64,000 nt of DNA from Pseudoscleropodium purum (GCA_963969395.1 OZ017805.1:1178001-1242000), one strand, 5' to 3'; positions 11,118 through 23,362 are shown, numbered from the stretch's first letter. Program-made: numbers and translations. Notes: generated by a model from the sequence alone, not told the origin.

Positions 11118-11915
11118 CAACAATACTAGAAAATAACATTCAAATAAATAGAAAATCAACATATTTTTGTTGATTTGATTACTGCAATGTCCGTTTTCAC
11201 ATTTTTTTTGTTAGTGATGACATTTCTTTTGTTCATTTGGATAGTGTAATGAAAAAATGAACAAATTTTTGTTGAATATTTTTGGAACCTTTATGAATCT
11301 TCATTGTACAATCTAGTTTTCTTTTAAATTAAGTATTCATGTACAATTCGGTGTCCATTAAAGTCAGCAAATTTTGGAGGTAATTTGCACATAATAAATG
11401 AATTTTTTTCAAAAAGATTTGAACTGAGAAAAGGTGTGGAATTGAATCAACTTTCATTTCCAATAGTCCATTTGAGATTTCAATTTTTCAATCAAAAGTT
11501 ATAAACAAAACTTAGAGGAGTGTTGGAATTTTATATTTTTTAAATTCATCAAACTTTGGAGGTCGTTTTGGCATACTAGAAGAATTTTTTGAAAAAACCT
11601 TTGAACAAAGAGAAGTTGGAAATTCAAGAAATCTTTCATTGTTTATAATCCATTTAAAGTTTTCATCTTCCGATTGAAAGTTATGGACAAAATTCAGAGA
11701 AGATATTCAAAAATGTCAAAAATGTCAAAAGTAATGATTTTCCAACTTCTCTTTGAAATTTTTTCAAGAATTTTGAATAAAATATCCAAACCTCAAACAG
11801 AATTTTGGAAATGAAACCTTGTTTCAATGATAAACTTTTATTAGTCCAAAATTCTTTCAAAAAAATTCTTCTACTATGTGAGAACAACCTCCAAAGTTTG
11901 TTGAATTTATATGAA
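11118..11915. repeat. Decayed repeat: CACTA-like end plus inverted arms
   Basis: Begins with ATACTAGAAAATAACATTC followed by AAATCAACATATTTTTGTTG, resembling the CACTAGTAGAAAATTC end at 48,869. Further on, arms at about 11,547-11,660 and 11,735-11,910 are inverted copies sharing AAACTTTGGAGG at their outer ends. The block at 11,355-11,520 repeats 9,345-9,485 in direct orientation. Confidence 0.4.
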
Positions 11916-12074
11916 AATAATTTTCAATACCTATGTCTATTTTGTTTATAACTTTTGATAGGAGGATTAACATCTTTATGGAATTATTATAATTTGAAGT
12001 TCAAAGTTCTTTAAAATTAAATTATAGAATTGGAATTGTCAATTCCAATCATGACTAATTTGTAATGTTGTAAT

Positions 12075-12275
12075 CAGGGTTGACGAATCTCAATGTCCGC
12101 TCCAAAATAGCGTTCGTTTTCCGGACGTCCAGACGCACGGACGCTAGCGGACGCAGCGTCCCTCCCGCCGTCGAAAGGCGGACGCGCGGGGCGGGGCGGA
12201 CAGCCGGGGCAGTCGGGCATATAGACCAGACGGGGTGGATGGACAGGGCGGACGGGGCGGACTTCGCATTGCCAT
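12075..12275. repeat. Left subterminal GGACG array of hAT-like element
   Basis: GC-rich block with repeated GGACG/GCGGACG words and short palindromes (GGACGTCC), set in ~30% GC surroundings. Its first ~55 bases match the reverse complement of the right end of the small element at 56,190-56,504. Likely transposase-binding subterminal repeats. The two opposed ORFs across it are by-products. Confidence 0.6.
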
Positions 12276-12564
12276 TAGTCATTAGAAAATTTTATATTGT
12301 TAAGTAATTTGAATGTTACACAATAAAAAATGAATGCATCCACGTAAAATAAGATGTACATATAAAAATATTTTTATACGCAAATGAAAATATAGCATCT
12401 TTATATATAAATATATATGTATAAACAAAATACATGAAAACATAATTCCAATATTACTATTGAATCCTATACGATCTTTTTAAGATCTAAATCTTTCACA
12501 TTCTTTTTTGTTTTTAAACAATGAAAGGACCATTGTTTTTAAAAAACAAAATTCTCCTCAAATC

Positions 12565-15500
12565 CTACTTTCTACCGGATGGACCACTACCTTCTTCCAA
12601 AACAAAAGGAAAATCTGCTGTACCGAGGAGTGTAGCAGATGATTGACGAGTTGACCGTTGTTGACTTGGACGGACTATTTGCCCTTTAGATTGAACTTCG
12701 ATGTCCACCTTATGAAATTGTTTCTTGGTTTCCGGAGAGAAGTCATCGTCCTCTTCACGCTTCCTTTTTTGTTTTCTTTTCGGTGATAAATCGACTTCGT
12801 CTGCCTTCAAGGTTCTCAAGTTGTTCTCCACACGATCTACCATCGCTTGAACAACTTCATCATCTCCTTTCCCTTGCTATATTGTGAGGCAGTCTCCATC
12901 CAATAGGAAAGCCTTCCAATGCCCTATAATATCGCCAATGCGCCTATCAAATGTTGCTGCCACATCTACAATTGAATGTCTTGTGCTTGTTTGTCCATTT
13001 GTATCGTAGATAGCACGAACTTTTGCAACCTCTTCCAACTTCGACAATAAAAGGGCCCTACCTACGAGGGTGTGGTCGTATGCCTTATACTGTTCATCGA
13101 ACTCTTTTTCATGGTTCACCTCCACCCAATTGTCTTCTAGTCCTCTCTCCACTTTTTTATCTGGAAAACGAAAGAATTTTTCGTGTTGCAAGCTCCAATG
13201 TCCCTCCATGTTGCGACAAAACATTTTACGGGCCGCGTCATCTATGATTCCTCGAGCCCGCAATTCCACCTCTCTATTGTGAGTCATCCACACATCGAAA
13301 TCCAATGGTTGCTGAGATTCCTCGTACAAATCATGCCTCTGTTCATTTGCATTCTATCGGATTGGCTTCCCTCAATGTTGATAATTTAGGAATTTGTACG
13401 GCGCTTGATCAAGAGGAAGATTCCAACGATTGTACTCGTGGCCTAGAGGCATAGCTTTCAAGATACCAAACATTTCGTAGAACCTAGCACTCAATGGACT
13501 ACGACACTCAGCACACACCGAACGAATGAGTGATGTTTTCACAATGCAAGTGACATGGAAAGTGTGGCGACATTGGCCCATGGTTACCGCACCTTCTGGT
13601 CCGAAGAGGCCTTGGCAAAGGCTACAACAACCATCCAAGATTGGAGAGGCTAGATCACAAGCATGCACTACTCGCTTGTCTTTCACATTGATGTGTGCTG
13701 AAAGTATGTTGTAAGGGACCCATCCTTCCTCTACTTCCAAGGCCCAATTGATGGGTGGAGCTTGGTCCTTCTTTGTGTGGTTTAACCGCTCAAACATGGC
13801 ATCCATGTCTCCCCAACATGTGATCTCCGTATATCCCTTTGAAGGATGTTGGCCAAACATAGTCTTGAACCAACTCAAAGAGCTTTGAATGGCATCGCAA
13901 TTTTCATTCGACTCCATTGCCAATGTTTGAAGACCTGCCATTGCTCGAGATACTACAGAAGGTCTGTCTTGGAGTCTTTGTACCCATGCTAACCATCGAG
14001 ACTCCAAGCCACTAGATGGCATAAACTTCTTCAAATCCAAGCACAATTGCAATCGATTCAATTGGGATTCAACGATTCCTTTTGCTTCAATTGCCTCCTC
14101 CAATTTATGCTTCAACTCTTCAAAGTCACAACTCTCCGTTTGCATCTCCACATTGACGTAAACGGATGAAAGCTTTTCCATTGATGGTTGTTGTGTCGCT
14201 TTTAACATGCTCATGTCGTGACTTTCTTGTACATTCACAATGGCAGGGTTGTCGCTTGTTTCAGCCTTATCAAAAGGAAGAGAGAGCTTATCTTCACTCT
14301 CTTGAGTCTCTTGATTGTCTCCGAGTACAATCACTGGTGAGATTGCAACCTCACTCGGATTCTTGAAGGTCCCTTGTAATTCTGCAATCCGTTTACGCAT
14401 CTTCATCAACTCCTCCATTTGCCTCGATGATTGTTGATTTAAATGTTCAACCTCACTCTCCGAAGTCTTTAATTTCAACTCCAACACTTTGCACCTTGCT
14501 TCCACTCCTCCAAGGTCAGCAATTTTCTTCTCATATTCCACCAATTATAGTATGTGAACATCTCATTCTTCGAAAAGTGGTCCGAAAGTCTTCGTGAGAT
14601 TCTGAAATGCTATAGCACCTTTCAACATCTTTGTTGCCATTAAAGAAAACTCCTTGGCCAAATTCATAAAAGTCAGAGCAACTTTCGCTAAAAATTCAAC
14701 TGATATCGTCATCTTGAAAGCTGTATCAAGTATATGTGCAACATTCTTTGGATCTGCAAGTGGACTCATTGGAATAGCAGTAGTACCATCATTGGGGTTA
14801 GACGATCCGCCTATTTCTTCATGAAAGTTAGCAAACTGAACCGAGAGCTTCAAAAGATTTTCCAATTGTTGTGGATTGGACATCTCTTACAAGGTTTGAT
14901 GTAGAGGACTTGGCAATGACGCTGTAAACGGAAATTCCTATGCCCGCATTTTACGCTCGGAACTCCATAATGAGGATATATTATCAAACTCTACGCCTTG
15001 TCCACGAGGCGTATGTACTTTGTCTTCTAAACTTAACGCTGGACTAGATTCAACGCCTTGATGCATAGGCGAAGATTTGTAGACCAAACTATCAAAACAA
15101 TTGTTGGCTATCAGACTATCAATTGTAGCATTAGCCTTTGCCACTTTCTCCGCCAAGACTTCGTCTATTTTACTTTTTGAAGTTTTCCCGCATTCCATGC
15201 AAACATTGCCTTCGTTTACAGACTCCGTTTGCGTTTGTGCCGCAACATTTGGTGTAAAGGTCAAACGCATTGGAGCTGTGGAAAAGACTTCACCCTCCTG
15301 TGCCTCTACATCTTTCTCCACATCTTTCCCCACATTTTTCGAAGAACTTTCATTGATTGCTTTTGTTGGAGATTGTACAGACCGTAATTCTTCAACATTT
15401 GAGGCTTTCTCCACACCATCCGTTTTCACCTCAATAGTATTCTTTAATACTTTTTCTGTTTCTCCCTCTGAATTGTACAAGTCGGGAATGTCCTTTTAAT

Positions 15501-15963
15501 TGGCTTCAAGTAGAAGTGGACAAGCTGTTGTTGTCGGAAACGTGCTCCAATCGATCTTGCGCTCTAATATAAGTTCCGCGTAAACCATACACACCACGCT
15601 ATAATTAATATAGCCTTTGCTTCTGCGCTTGTTTCCGAATAGAACACGCCACACCTCCTCAGATCGATGGACAAAATGTTTGTTGTTGCAAGTCCATGGT
15701 TTACAACAAAAATCCCGTGTATGACTCTTGTGCGACTCCTGAGGCCACAACTTGTCAATGTGGTACATTTTAACATAGGTCCTGCACATTTTTTATGTCC
15801 AATACTCCGCATCTTCATCTTCCCACCCGCTCTCTGCTTTAATTGTAGGGTCATTTAAAATGTCAAGCCGAAGGTCATGTGTAGCCCCCTTCACTTTGCA
15901 CTTTTTCTTGGCTTTGCTTCCCGGAGTCACCCCATCCATATTTTGATCACCTTCGTCGTTCAT
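12565..15963 (-). pseudogene. Long element gene L: BED-like finger, coiled coil, RING
   Basis: From ATG 15,963 to the stop at 12,565 one frame stays coherent for ~1,132 codons with no frameshift, but about ten in-frame stops cut it (for example near 15,793, 15,495, 14,937, 14,562, 13,371 and 12,876). Residues ~55-80 carry KMC..(17)..HKSH, the second half of a C-x2-C..H-x2-H BED-like finger; the first Cys codon is a TAA. The matching region of gene R1 (19,429) continues through NYSVVCMVYAELIL, similar to NYNVIAMVWSEIVL. A coiled coil follows at ~473-540. A RING-type module lies at ~776-825 (CCSLC, then CRHTFHVTC, then CAEC), typical of E3 ubiquitin ligases. A basic Lys/Arg patch is near the C-terminus. 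I infer a nuclear DNA-binding/ubiquitin-ligase-like element protein. Confidence 0.6.
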
Positions 15964-16194
15964 GATTGTTAATTGGATTCAATAACCAATTGAAGTGAAT
16001 AAAAAAATCTCACGTGATAGTCAAAAGTGATGGCATCAACCACAACACAGTAACAATAGATAGAGGACCCCAACTCTCCACCCCGTAGGAGCAACTAGCG
16101 CATAAACCATTGTAGCACATCCAACTTGGCACTGCAGGAGAATTGAAGTGAAAAGAAATGAAAGTCACTCCACCCTTATAGCCATCCGCTACCG

Positions 16195-16520
16195 GACCTA
16201 GAGGCATCCGTCGCCGACTTGCCCCAGACCGCTCGAAGCGACTCCGAACCTCGCGTCTGTCACGCGGACCGACGACGTCCACTTCGGCAGCGGACGTGCC
16301 GTGCACCCGTAGCCCCGTCTGCCCGTCGCCTCGTCCGACCGCCCCATCTGACCGCTTTGACCGACCGCCCCGACCGACCGCTTCGTCCGACCACCCCGTC
16401 CGACCGCCGCGTCCGCCCGGATTGTCCGCACTATCCGCCTTCCGATGCCGTCCGTGCTTTGGACACGCCAACTGCCCCACTTAAACACTGACCGCCGACG
16501 GCGTCCGCCCAGTTGTCCAT
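16195..16520 (-). promoter_or_regulatory. GC-rich GTCCGCC/CGACCG array upstream of gene L
   Basis: About 325 bases of GC-rich short words (CCGACCGCCC, GTCCGACC, GTCCGCC) lie 230 bases upstream of the gene L start on the minus strand. Similar arrays precede the other two genes and occupy both element ends. Position before every gene suggests promoter or repressor/transposase-binding function. No clear TATA box is visible here. The many overlapping ORFs across the array are composition artefacts. Confidence 0.5.
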
Positions 16521-18931
16521 TGGTGCATCTTACGAGGCCATTATTATTCAAAAAGAGCGGTAATATTTCAAAAATAAAACAGCCTAATAATCACTACTAA
16601 ATGAGGATCAATGTAATTGATTTATCATTTGTAAAAAAAAAATGTAAACCCTAAACCCTATACCCTAATTACCCTAAACCTTTTCTTTTCTCCCCTAAAT
16701 TATTTTACGAATGAGGGGAATGTAGTTAAGTTGAATATGTTTGGATTATTTACTGATATTATCCCTCTAAATAGGTTTTGAGAAGATCTGAAGATGGTAG
16801 GGATTTTTTTAAAGTTCATTAGAAAATCAAATGTTTTGCAGAAATAATCAATTCCTTTTTCATTGTAAACAAATGAAATTTTAAAAAAAGGCCCCAATAC
16901 ATAATTAGAATAACAGTTTAATGGATTTCAACCTCATGATATTTAATGAAAGGTTGTGATTTCTAATTAGAAGTGCATCACAATCTTCAAATGAACATCG
17001 AGTCTTTCATATTTTTTAATGAAATTTTGATTAGATTTGAAAACAAAGAAAAAGAATCAATGTTTTAACTTTCAAATCATGTATGGCTATATTTTTCCTT
17101 AAAAACATAGAAAAATTCGTTACTTGAGTTGGTTGAGTAGAATACATTATACACTTGTACATATGCTATATTTATTTTGAAGGGTAATTCCAATATTCTA
17201 ATTTCAGATGTTTTTAAATATTAATTTTAAAAAAGAGGATTCATTGTTTAAAGATCTAAAAAATTGACAAATATAATTTCTATTATAAATAGGAATTGAA
17301 TTCGGAATTCGATTTTTGAAATGATTCAAATGAACAAGATATTGATTATAAAATATTTCTTCGTTTGAGTTTTCAAAATGAATTCACAAAACAATTGCAA
17401 ACTTTTGAACTTAGGTATATGATATTGTTTTTGGTTTGTATTTTGTAGAGTATAATACTTCGATCTTAATCCTAAATAAATGAAAAAACTCCACATGAAT
17501 GAAATGTTTCTATGTATTGCACAAAGATTTCTACCAATTACTATGATAATTAAATACATTGTTACATTTCATAAAATATTCTACATAGAAAGAAAAAATC
17601 ATTTCAATTTTCAATCATGATAAACGATGTCTTCTATTCTTTCTGTTATATGTTCGTTTTGTATAACGTGTACATTGTACAATCTTTGAGAGCAGGGTAG
17701 TTCATTTTTCATTTTTGGCTCTCATTGAAATAGAAAATATATTTGTGTTAATGTGTTTGGATTTTGAAATCATTATGTATTCTACGGTCTTGCAAGAATG
17801 CATCTTGCTCCTTCCTTTGAATCCTTTTGATATTTTCTTTATTTTCCTTTGTTTTCTGTCTCGTAGGGCTCTTATTCTCTTGTTCTCTTCATTTGACTAG
17901 CCTATTTGACTTGGCTCTTAGTTTGTTTGTTTTTAATGCAATGGTTTATGCATATGTTATAAAAAATATATATTATTTATTTAAAATTAATATATTGATG
18001 AACAAACGCATAAAGGCATTCAATGCTTTCACATTTAAAGTTATAAATCTATCATAAATCACTCTTGCAAATTTGAATGATTGAATCGAAAATTTGAAAA
18101 TGTAAGTCCAAGAGCTTTCAATTCAATCAACTGCATAAATCATAAATGTTGAAATGCAACTCGTATGAGTTTAGCATCTATGAAGATTAATTCATGCCAT
18201 CCACATGCAATTTTCCAATTTAATAAAATGCAATTGAGTACTTCAATTTCTTTCCCTCCAATTCTCCAAGTAACATTCACTTCATATCTTTTTCTATTTA
18301 TTTATCTATTTTTTGGGAACAAATGGAGAAACCATGTTTGTCTATATTTGCACATGCACTCTTATTTGATTGATGAAGAATAGATTTATGAAATATATAA
18401 TCATTGATTTTTTCATGTTGATTTATCTAATATATTTTATGTATGTATATATATATATCATTAAAGGAGTATGGAAGACAAGATTGACAGATTGTGTTCA
18501 AATGTTGTTGATTTTGAATTGATTTAGTACTATATCATTTATAAGAATATTATAATAGTGTTATGTTATAATATTCCTAAAACAATTGCAACAAATATTA
18601 AAATATATGCTAAGTTAGGTTTGTTAGCCTACCAATTGTTCATTAATAGACATAATTGAGTAGCCCCCTCAAATGAAACATTCAATATCTAATATCTTAC
18701 AATCCAAATGGTGGATTTGTTTAAAAAATTTTCTACATATTTTCCAACTAATTTACTACAAGATCCTACGGATACATATGCCCCAAAGTATTTTGCTTCT
18801 AAGACTTGGTATTTGCACTACTAATGGCAGTTTTGAAGTGTTTTTAGTGAAAAGAACTTTAGGGGTTAAACATCTATACCGTGAGATTTTGAAAAAAGAA
18901 CAATTTGCTTCATTAGGTTTAGGGGTTAAGA
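16521..18931. other. AT-rich centre of hAT-like element, no gene
   Basis: This 2.4-kb block between the divergent genes has no supported reading frame; the short ORFs at 16,700-18,383 are AT-driven. It holds a telomere-like patch (16,645-16,680) and a TA run near 18,445-18,458. Confidence 0.5.
16645..16680 (+). repeat. Short plant telomere-like CCCTAAA tract
   Basis: GTAAACCCTAAACCC followed by TATACCCTAATTACCCTAAACC: four to five imperfect copies of the plant telomere unit. It may be a telo-box-like motif, a trace of break repair, or chance in AT-rich DNA. Confidence 0.5.
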
Positions 18932-18935
18932 TGAG

Positions 18936-19205
18936 TTGTCCGCCCTATCCGCCCGATCCGGCGTCCACCTTGTCCGCCCCGTCCTCCATCCACCCGGTCC
19001 GCCCGATCCGGTGTCCGCCCCGATACCCGTCCGCCATGTTCGTCCGATCTTGCGTCCGCCTTGTTTGCCCCGTCCGCCTTGTCCGTCCAATCCGGCGTCC
19101 GTCCTGTTTGCCCTATCCGCCCGGTTACGGCCGTCCCATTGACACGCGGACTGATGTGGTCCGCATGATCTAGACGTCCGCCTCAGGGCGTCCGCATATA
19201 TATAT
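18936..19205 (+). promoter_or_regulatory. GTCCGCC array and TATA box upstream of gene R1
   Basis: About 250 bases of repeated TTGTCCGCC, CGTCCGCC and GATCCGGCGTCC words end in a TATA-like run (ATATATATATA, 19,195-19,205) about 225 bases before the R1 start. The last ~80 bases (GGTTACGGCCGTCCCATTGA onward) match the middle of the small element at 56,190-56,504. This array-plus-TATA layout is the clearest promoter in the element. Confidence 0.55.
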
Positions 19206-19428
19206 GGGGAGGCGGACGGCTCATTCTGAACAATCGTTCTCTTTTGGAGTGGGTGGACCTGTGCATTGGAAGCTCTCCGCGCCCCTTCTGCTTTGAGTGA
19301 ACGATTGTTGTGGCATTGTTACAAATTTTCACAAAGTTCACGCTTGTAAAATTTTAATTAATTAATTAAATCAAAATTTTGGTTGTTAAGCTTTCTAATT
19401 GTTTCATTCTCTTTGCTTTGGCTTCATC

Positions 19429-20691
19429 ATGCAGAAAGATAGAGCACCTAAAAAAAATAGTCAAGAGGAAAGACCCCAATTGTTCGATTGGGATGCATGG
19501 GCTGATCCATTGTGTGTGGGTGAACCGGGATGGGAAGAGGAACCAACAAAACTGTGGAATTGCTTAATGTGCAAGAAGTATGTGAAAATGACTCACATTC
19601 AAAAACTTTGGCCACGTGAACATGTAGAGCATCAAGCCCCACGTTGGGAAGGACAAATGTCTATGTGCCAAAGTGAGCACTTCAAACAACGATACACACA
19701 AGTGCATCGAGTTCTTGGCATTAAAAACGCCAAACCAAATATAATGAATTATAATGTTATAGCAATGGTTTGGTCAGAGATTGTACTCCACAAGGATGTG
19801 GACTGGCGTACCGCTACAGGTCGCAATGTGGAGAACTATACGCGCATGGATGCCATTATAGATACACAGTGGAGGAGCGCAAGCGATTGCATGCCAGAGT
19901 GGTCCAATCGAGGTTATCTACAACAACATTTAGTTATTCTACGAGATGTTGAAGATGCGTGGACAAATGACGATGATGACGATGATATGCAAGCTCCTAT
20001 CACATTTGGAGTTAGGCACGAGTGGGTAGAAGAATGAGAACGAATTGAATTCGAACAACAAATGCAAGAGGCAACACGCAAAAGCATTCAAGATCGTGGA
20101 CATCAAGATAGGCATAGTGGGTCCTACGGACATGAATATGGAACGCGAGAATCTGAACAAAGAAGAGGTGGTTCATACTCTGGTTACGATCCTCAAAATA
20201 GATATGAAGGTGGAAGAGGGAGCTATGGATCCACACATTATGGTGGTTCAAGTGCAGTTGATTCTCATTATGGCACTTCCTCTGAAATTGGCTCTCAAGG
20301 TGGAGCAGGTAGCTATGGCAACACGTACTATGGTAGGTCTACTGAATCTGGTTCATAGTATACGACGCTCACTCAAATGGGCTCCGAAGGTAGTGGAGGA
20401 AGTCATGTAACCCCGCAGTATAGTTGCTCTCTTCACGGAAGCGCCTAATACTATCCAGGATCAATTAGAAGTGATTCATACAGGCATCATGGGACCTCTT
20501 ATTATGGGACTTCAAATGAAAGAGGATCAGAGCCTACTACTCCAGTTCCTCCTCCTCCTTTTGGAGGTTCAAACTATGGACAAGGAGGTGCACCGAGTGG
20601 ATATCACGGAAACTATGGAGGTGGTCCGTTCATTGGAGTACAAAGAAGAGGCAACGGTCAACAATTTGAGTTCGATTCAGATTCCGAATAA
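19429..20691 (+). pseudogene. Element gene R1: BED-like zinc finger with Gly/Ser/Tyr-rich tail
   Basis: ATG 19,429 (MQKDRAPKKN) opens a single frame of 420 codons with three in-frame stops (near 20,035, 20,356 and 20,446) and no frameshift. Residues ~46-70 hold WNCLMC..(16)..HVEH, a C-x2-C-x16-H-x2-H finger of the BED type used by hAT-related proteins. The next ~70 residues match the N-terminus of gene L on the other strand (KLWP, NYNVIAMVWSEIV). An acidic DDDDDD run follows, then a long Gly/Ser/Tyr-rich tail (RGSYGSTHYGGSS type repeats), and the end FEFDSDSE. Such tails are typical of self-associating nucleic-acid-binding proteins. I infer a DNA-binding element protein; no catalytic domain is visible. 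Confidence 0.6.
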
Positions 20692-21289
20692 AAAAACATG
20701 CAAGTATATAGTGAGCATGTATTTACTCAATTTTCTCATTTTTACTCTCACGACAAGTATAGAGCACTAAATTGGTAGAAGTACTACAAAATTTTAAATG
20801 AATAGAACAATTTTGAACAACAATTTTGTTCACTTTTTCAAAAAGTATTGTGTAATAGTGTACACCAAGTATGTATGTAGGCAAGCATATTGTTGAAGAC
20901 ATCATTGTATTATTTTATAATAGCGTTGATGTATAAGGCTATAAGCGACTTTGATAAATAATAAAAATATGAAGAAGAAATGTAACTTTGTAAGAGCCAT
21001 ATTATGTCTATTTTTGAATTTAGCATTCGAGGTTAAATATGTACTAGTATGGTGAGTATTTTGAAATTATTGTTGTGTGTTTATTACATTTAGAAACTCG
21101 TAAATGGTAACAATGTATTTCTAATTAATTTATGAAAGATTGAATTATTTGAATATTTGAAATTTTTTTATTTTTCATTCAACGATTGCTAAAAACTAAA
21201 ATGATTTCTTATTGGTATGAAGAAATGCCCAAATTAGACAATTAGTGGTTCTTCTTTATATTCTATTTTCAAATATGGAAAATAAATCG
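20692..21289. other. No gene; R1 3' region
   Basis: AT-rich sequence between R1 and the next GC-rich array. It probably holds the R1 3' untranslated region. Nothing else seen. Confidence 0.4.
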
Positions 21290-21690
21290 GATCGAGCGGA
21301 CGCTTGATTTGTTCGCCTGTGGCTGTCCGCCGCTGCCCGTCGGATCGGGCGGATGCCAGATTTGTCTGCATGTGGCCTTTCGATCAGGCGGACGCGGCTG
21401 TAGGGTTTCGAGGAGGCGGACGGCTGATGCGTCCGCTAGCCGCGGCCCGTCTGATCAAGCGGACGGTTTGGGGCCGTCCGATGGGGCGGACGGGCCGTCC
21501 GCCGTTGCCCGTCTGATCGAACGGATGGCAGATTTGTCTGTCCGTGGCTGCCCGATCGGGTGGACGAGGCTCAAGGGTTTCGGGGAGGCGGACAGCTGAT
21601 GCGTCCACTTCCCCCGGCCCGTCCAATCGGGCGGACGGTTTGGGGCCGTCTGATGGGACGGACAGGCCGTCCACATTGTCACTTTTGCTT
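21290..21690 (+). promoter_or_regulatory. GGACG/GCCGTCCG array upstream of kinase-like gene
   Basis: About 400 bases built from two ~240-base imperfect direct copies. Each contains GGCGGACGGCTGATGCGTCC-type sequence, then CGGCCCGTCTGATC and GGTTTGGGGCCGTC (copies near 21,414-21,490 and 21,587-21,660). It ends ~180 bases before the kinase-like ATG. No unmistakable TATA box. The ORFs across it are artefacts of high GC. Confidence 0.5.
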
Positions 21691-21869
21691 TGCCCCTTGT
21701 GAATGCAAGGTGGAGCGGAGAGCTTGGTGGTTCATCTTCCATTGCCTCCTTTCCGAGGCAAGGCAAGAGTGGTTTATTGGGGCCCCCTTGTTGCCAATTT
21801 TTTGGACACTTGCGTGTGAATTCAATTTCAAATTAAAAAATTTGATCTATATCAATTTCATTTGTCACG

Positions 21870-23362
21870 ATGCCAAACGGGAAGAAGAAGGTTGTGAAGC
21901 TAAAACATGGAGAGGGACCATCAAACTTGGAGGTAGCTCGCCAAATTCCTTCGGAAGAATGCAAAAAATTCATGATCGAGCGCATCGTTCAATTTTATGA
22001 ATCGGAAACAACATTGTCTTTAAACAATAAGTACATCAGATATCAAGAGGAGTGCGTGTCTAAAATCAAGGTAGACATGACACAGATGTTGTTGGATGCA
22101 TTGAATGTGGCGAAGTGGCATGACGAAATGCATAAAACACACTTCACCAAATGTTTGGAGAACAAGGTTCATGACGCTTTGTGGAATTCCAAAGTCATTT
22201 TGGTTAAATATGGCAAAGAATATCGACCCAATGACGCCCAGTTTGAAGAAGTGATTTTGAAATCGGACTTGTTTAGGGGGCGATGTGCTCCATTCACCAA
22301 AAAGCACAATCGAGTTGGTTCGATTGCTTGGTTGAAAAAGCAATGATGGAGTTGCTGAAGCGGAAAGCACCAAATGGCACTTGATAGCACTTCCAGATAC
22401 AGCACACGTGAATCTTGTTGATAATAGAACGATGAGAGGTGGATATGCAACGATTTGAAAGGTCCGTATTGAAGGATGTCCAGGAATACTTCCTTATTGG
22501 GAGTTTGCGGCAAGGAAATCCATTCACCACCAAACTCGACCCGATCTTGCAAAGTTAGATCATCAAAACAAATCAATGGCTGTTCGAAATCCACACGCGG
22601 GTGTGATACGGTTTGCTGCGGTGTACGAAATGACGTGTGAAGGTATGCGTATTGGTGGAATGGTGGAAGTCTTCGACAAATGTTAAATATGGATAAGGAC
22701 TATCCAGACAACATTCAAATCCGTTTGATGTATACGAATCCAACCGAAGAGGAGGTTGTAAAAGCTCACCGTTTAGGGCAATATCGGAAGAAGCGCACGG
22801 AGCTGACATGGGCGTTTATGCATATAATGTATGTAGTGCATCTTACTGGACATTTGCACAATGATCTTTCTCCGGACAACATCTTGTTGTATTTTCCAGA
22901 GGATGAATCACGTGTGTACATTGGAGTTTGCGATTGGGACATGACCACTGTAGCTTCTCAGCCAATGAAGTCTTTGTACACATTCACATCAGCAGATGAG
23001 ATGAAACAAACTTTGCAGAGGAGATGGTGGGTGGATCCACGTATTGCATATTTGCATAAAGCAGGTGCAGATGTGGAAGCCATTCTAATGTATTCACGTA
23101 AGTCGGAAGAGTATGCCATTCGAAAAATTGCTCGGCGGATGAATGGAAACAATATGTCAAAGGCGTATTTCAACTTGCTACGAAAACACCTAGTGTGACA
23201 CAATTTGCCTTTCATGACTTTGCAAAAGTGTTTTATGCTTACTTGAAGTGCATTTTTTCGAAGAGTGACGATGAAAATACTAGTTTGGCCCATGTGATTA
23301 CGCAATTTTCTAATACATATCGTTGGCCGATGCCAGATGAACATTTTCGCCATTTATATTAG
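21870..23362 (+). pseudogene. Element gene R2: protein-kinase-like, frameshifted
   Basis: ATG 21,870 (MPNGKKKVVKLKHGEG) starts a ~160-residue N-terminal region. The frame then shifts near 22,346, returns near 22,680, and shifts again near 23,190. The pieces rebuild a kinase-like fold: a glycine-loop-like RGGYATI..KVRI (~22,430), a hinge-like VIRFAAVYEM, the catalytic loop HNDLSPDNILLY (22,856-22,890, matching HxDLxxxN), and CDWDM (22,929-22,943) at the DFG position. A C-terminal region ends DEHFRHLY at 23,362. HND for HRD and DWD for DFG are atypical, so even the ancestor may have been a divergent kinase. Total ~497 codons with one extra TGA near 22,457. Gene capture by the element is likely. 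Confidence 0.65.

Noticed and set aside
12055..12307. Overlapping ORFs on both strands in GC-rich arrays (also 16,010-16,551, 18,936-19,142, 21,304-21,766, 56,185-56,511)
   Set aside because: Arg/Pro/Asp/Gly-biased translations of short GGACG-type repeats; stop codons are rare there by composition alone.
12565..15963. Alternative genetic code or programmed readthrough to explain in-frame stops
   Set aside because: All three stop codons occur, most are one transition from common sense codons, neighbouring genes have frameshifts, and the E2 gene uses normal codons and a normal stop. Ordinary decay is simpler.
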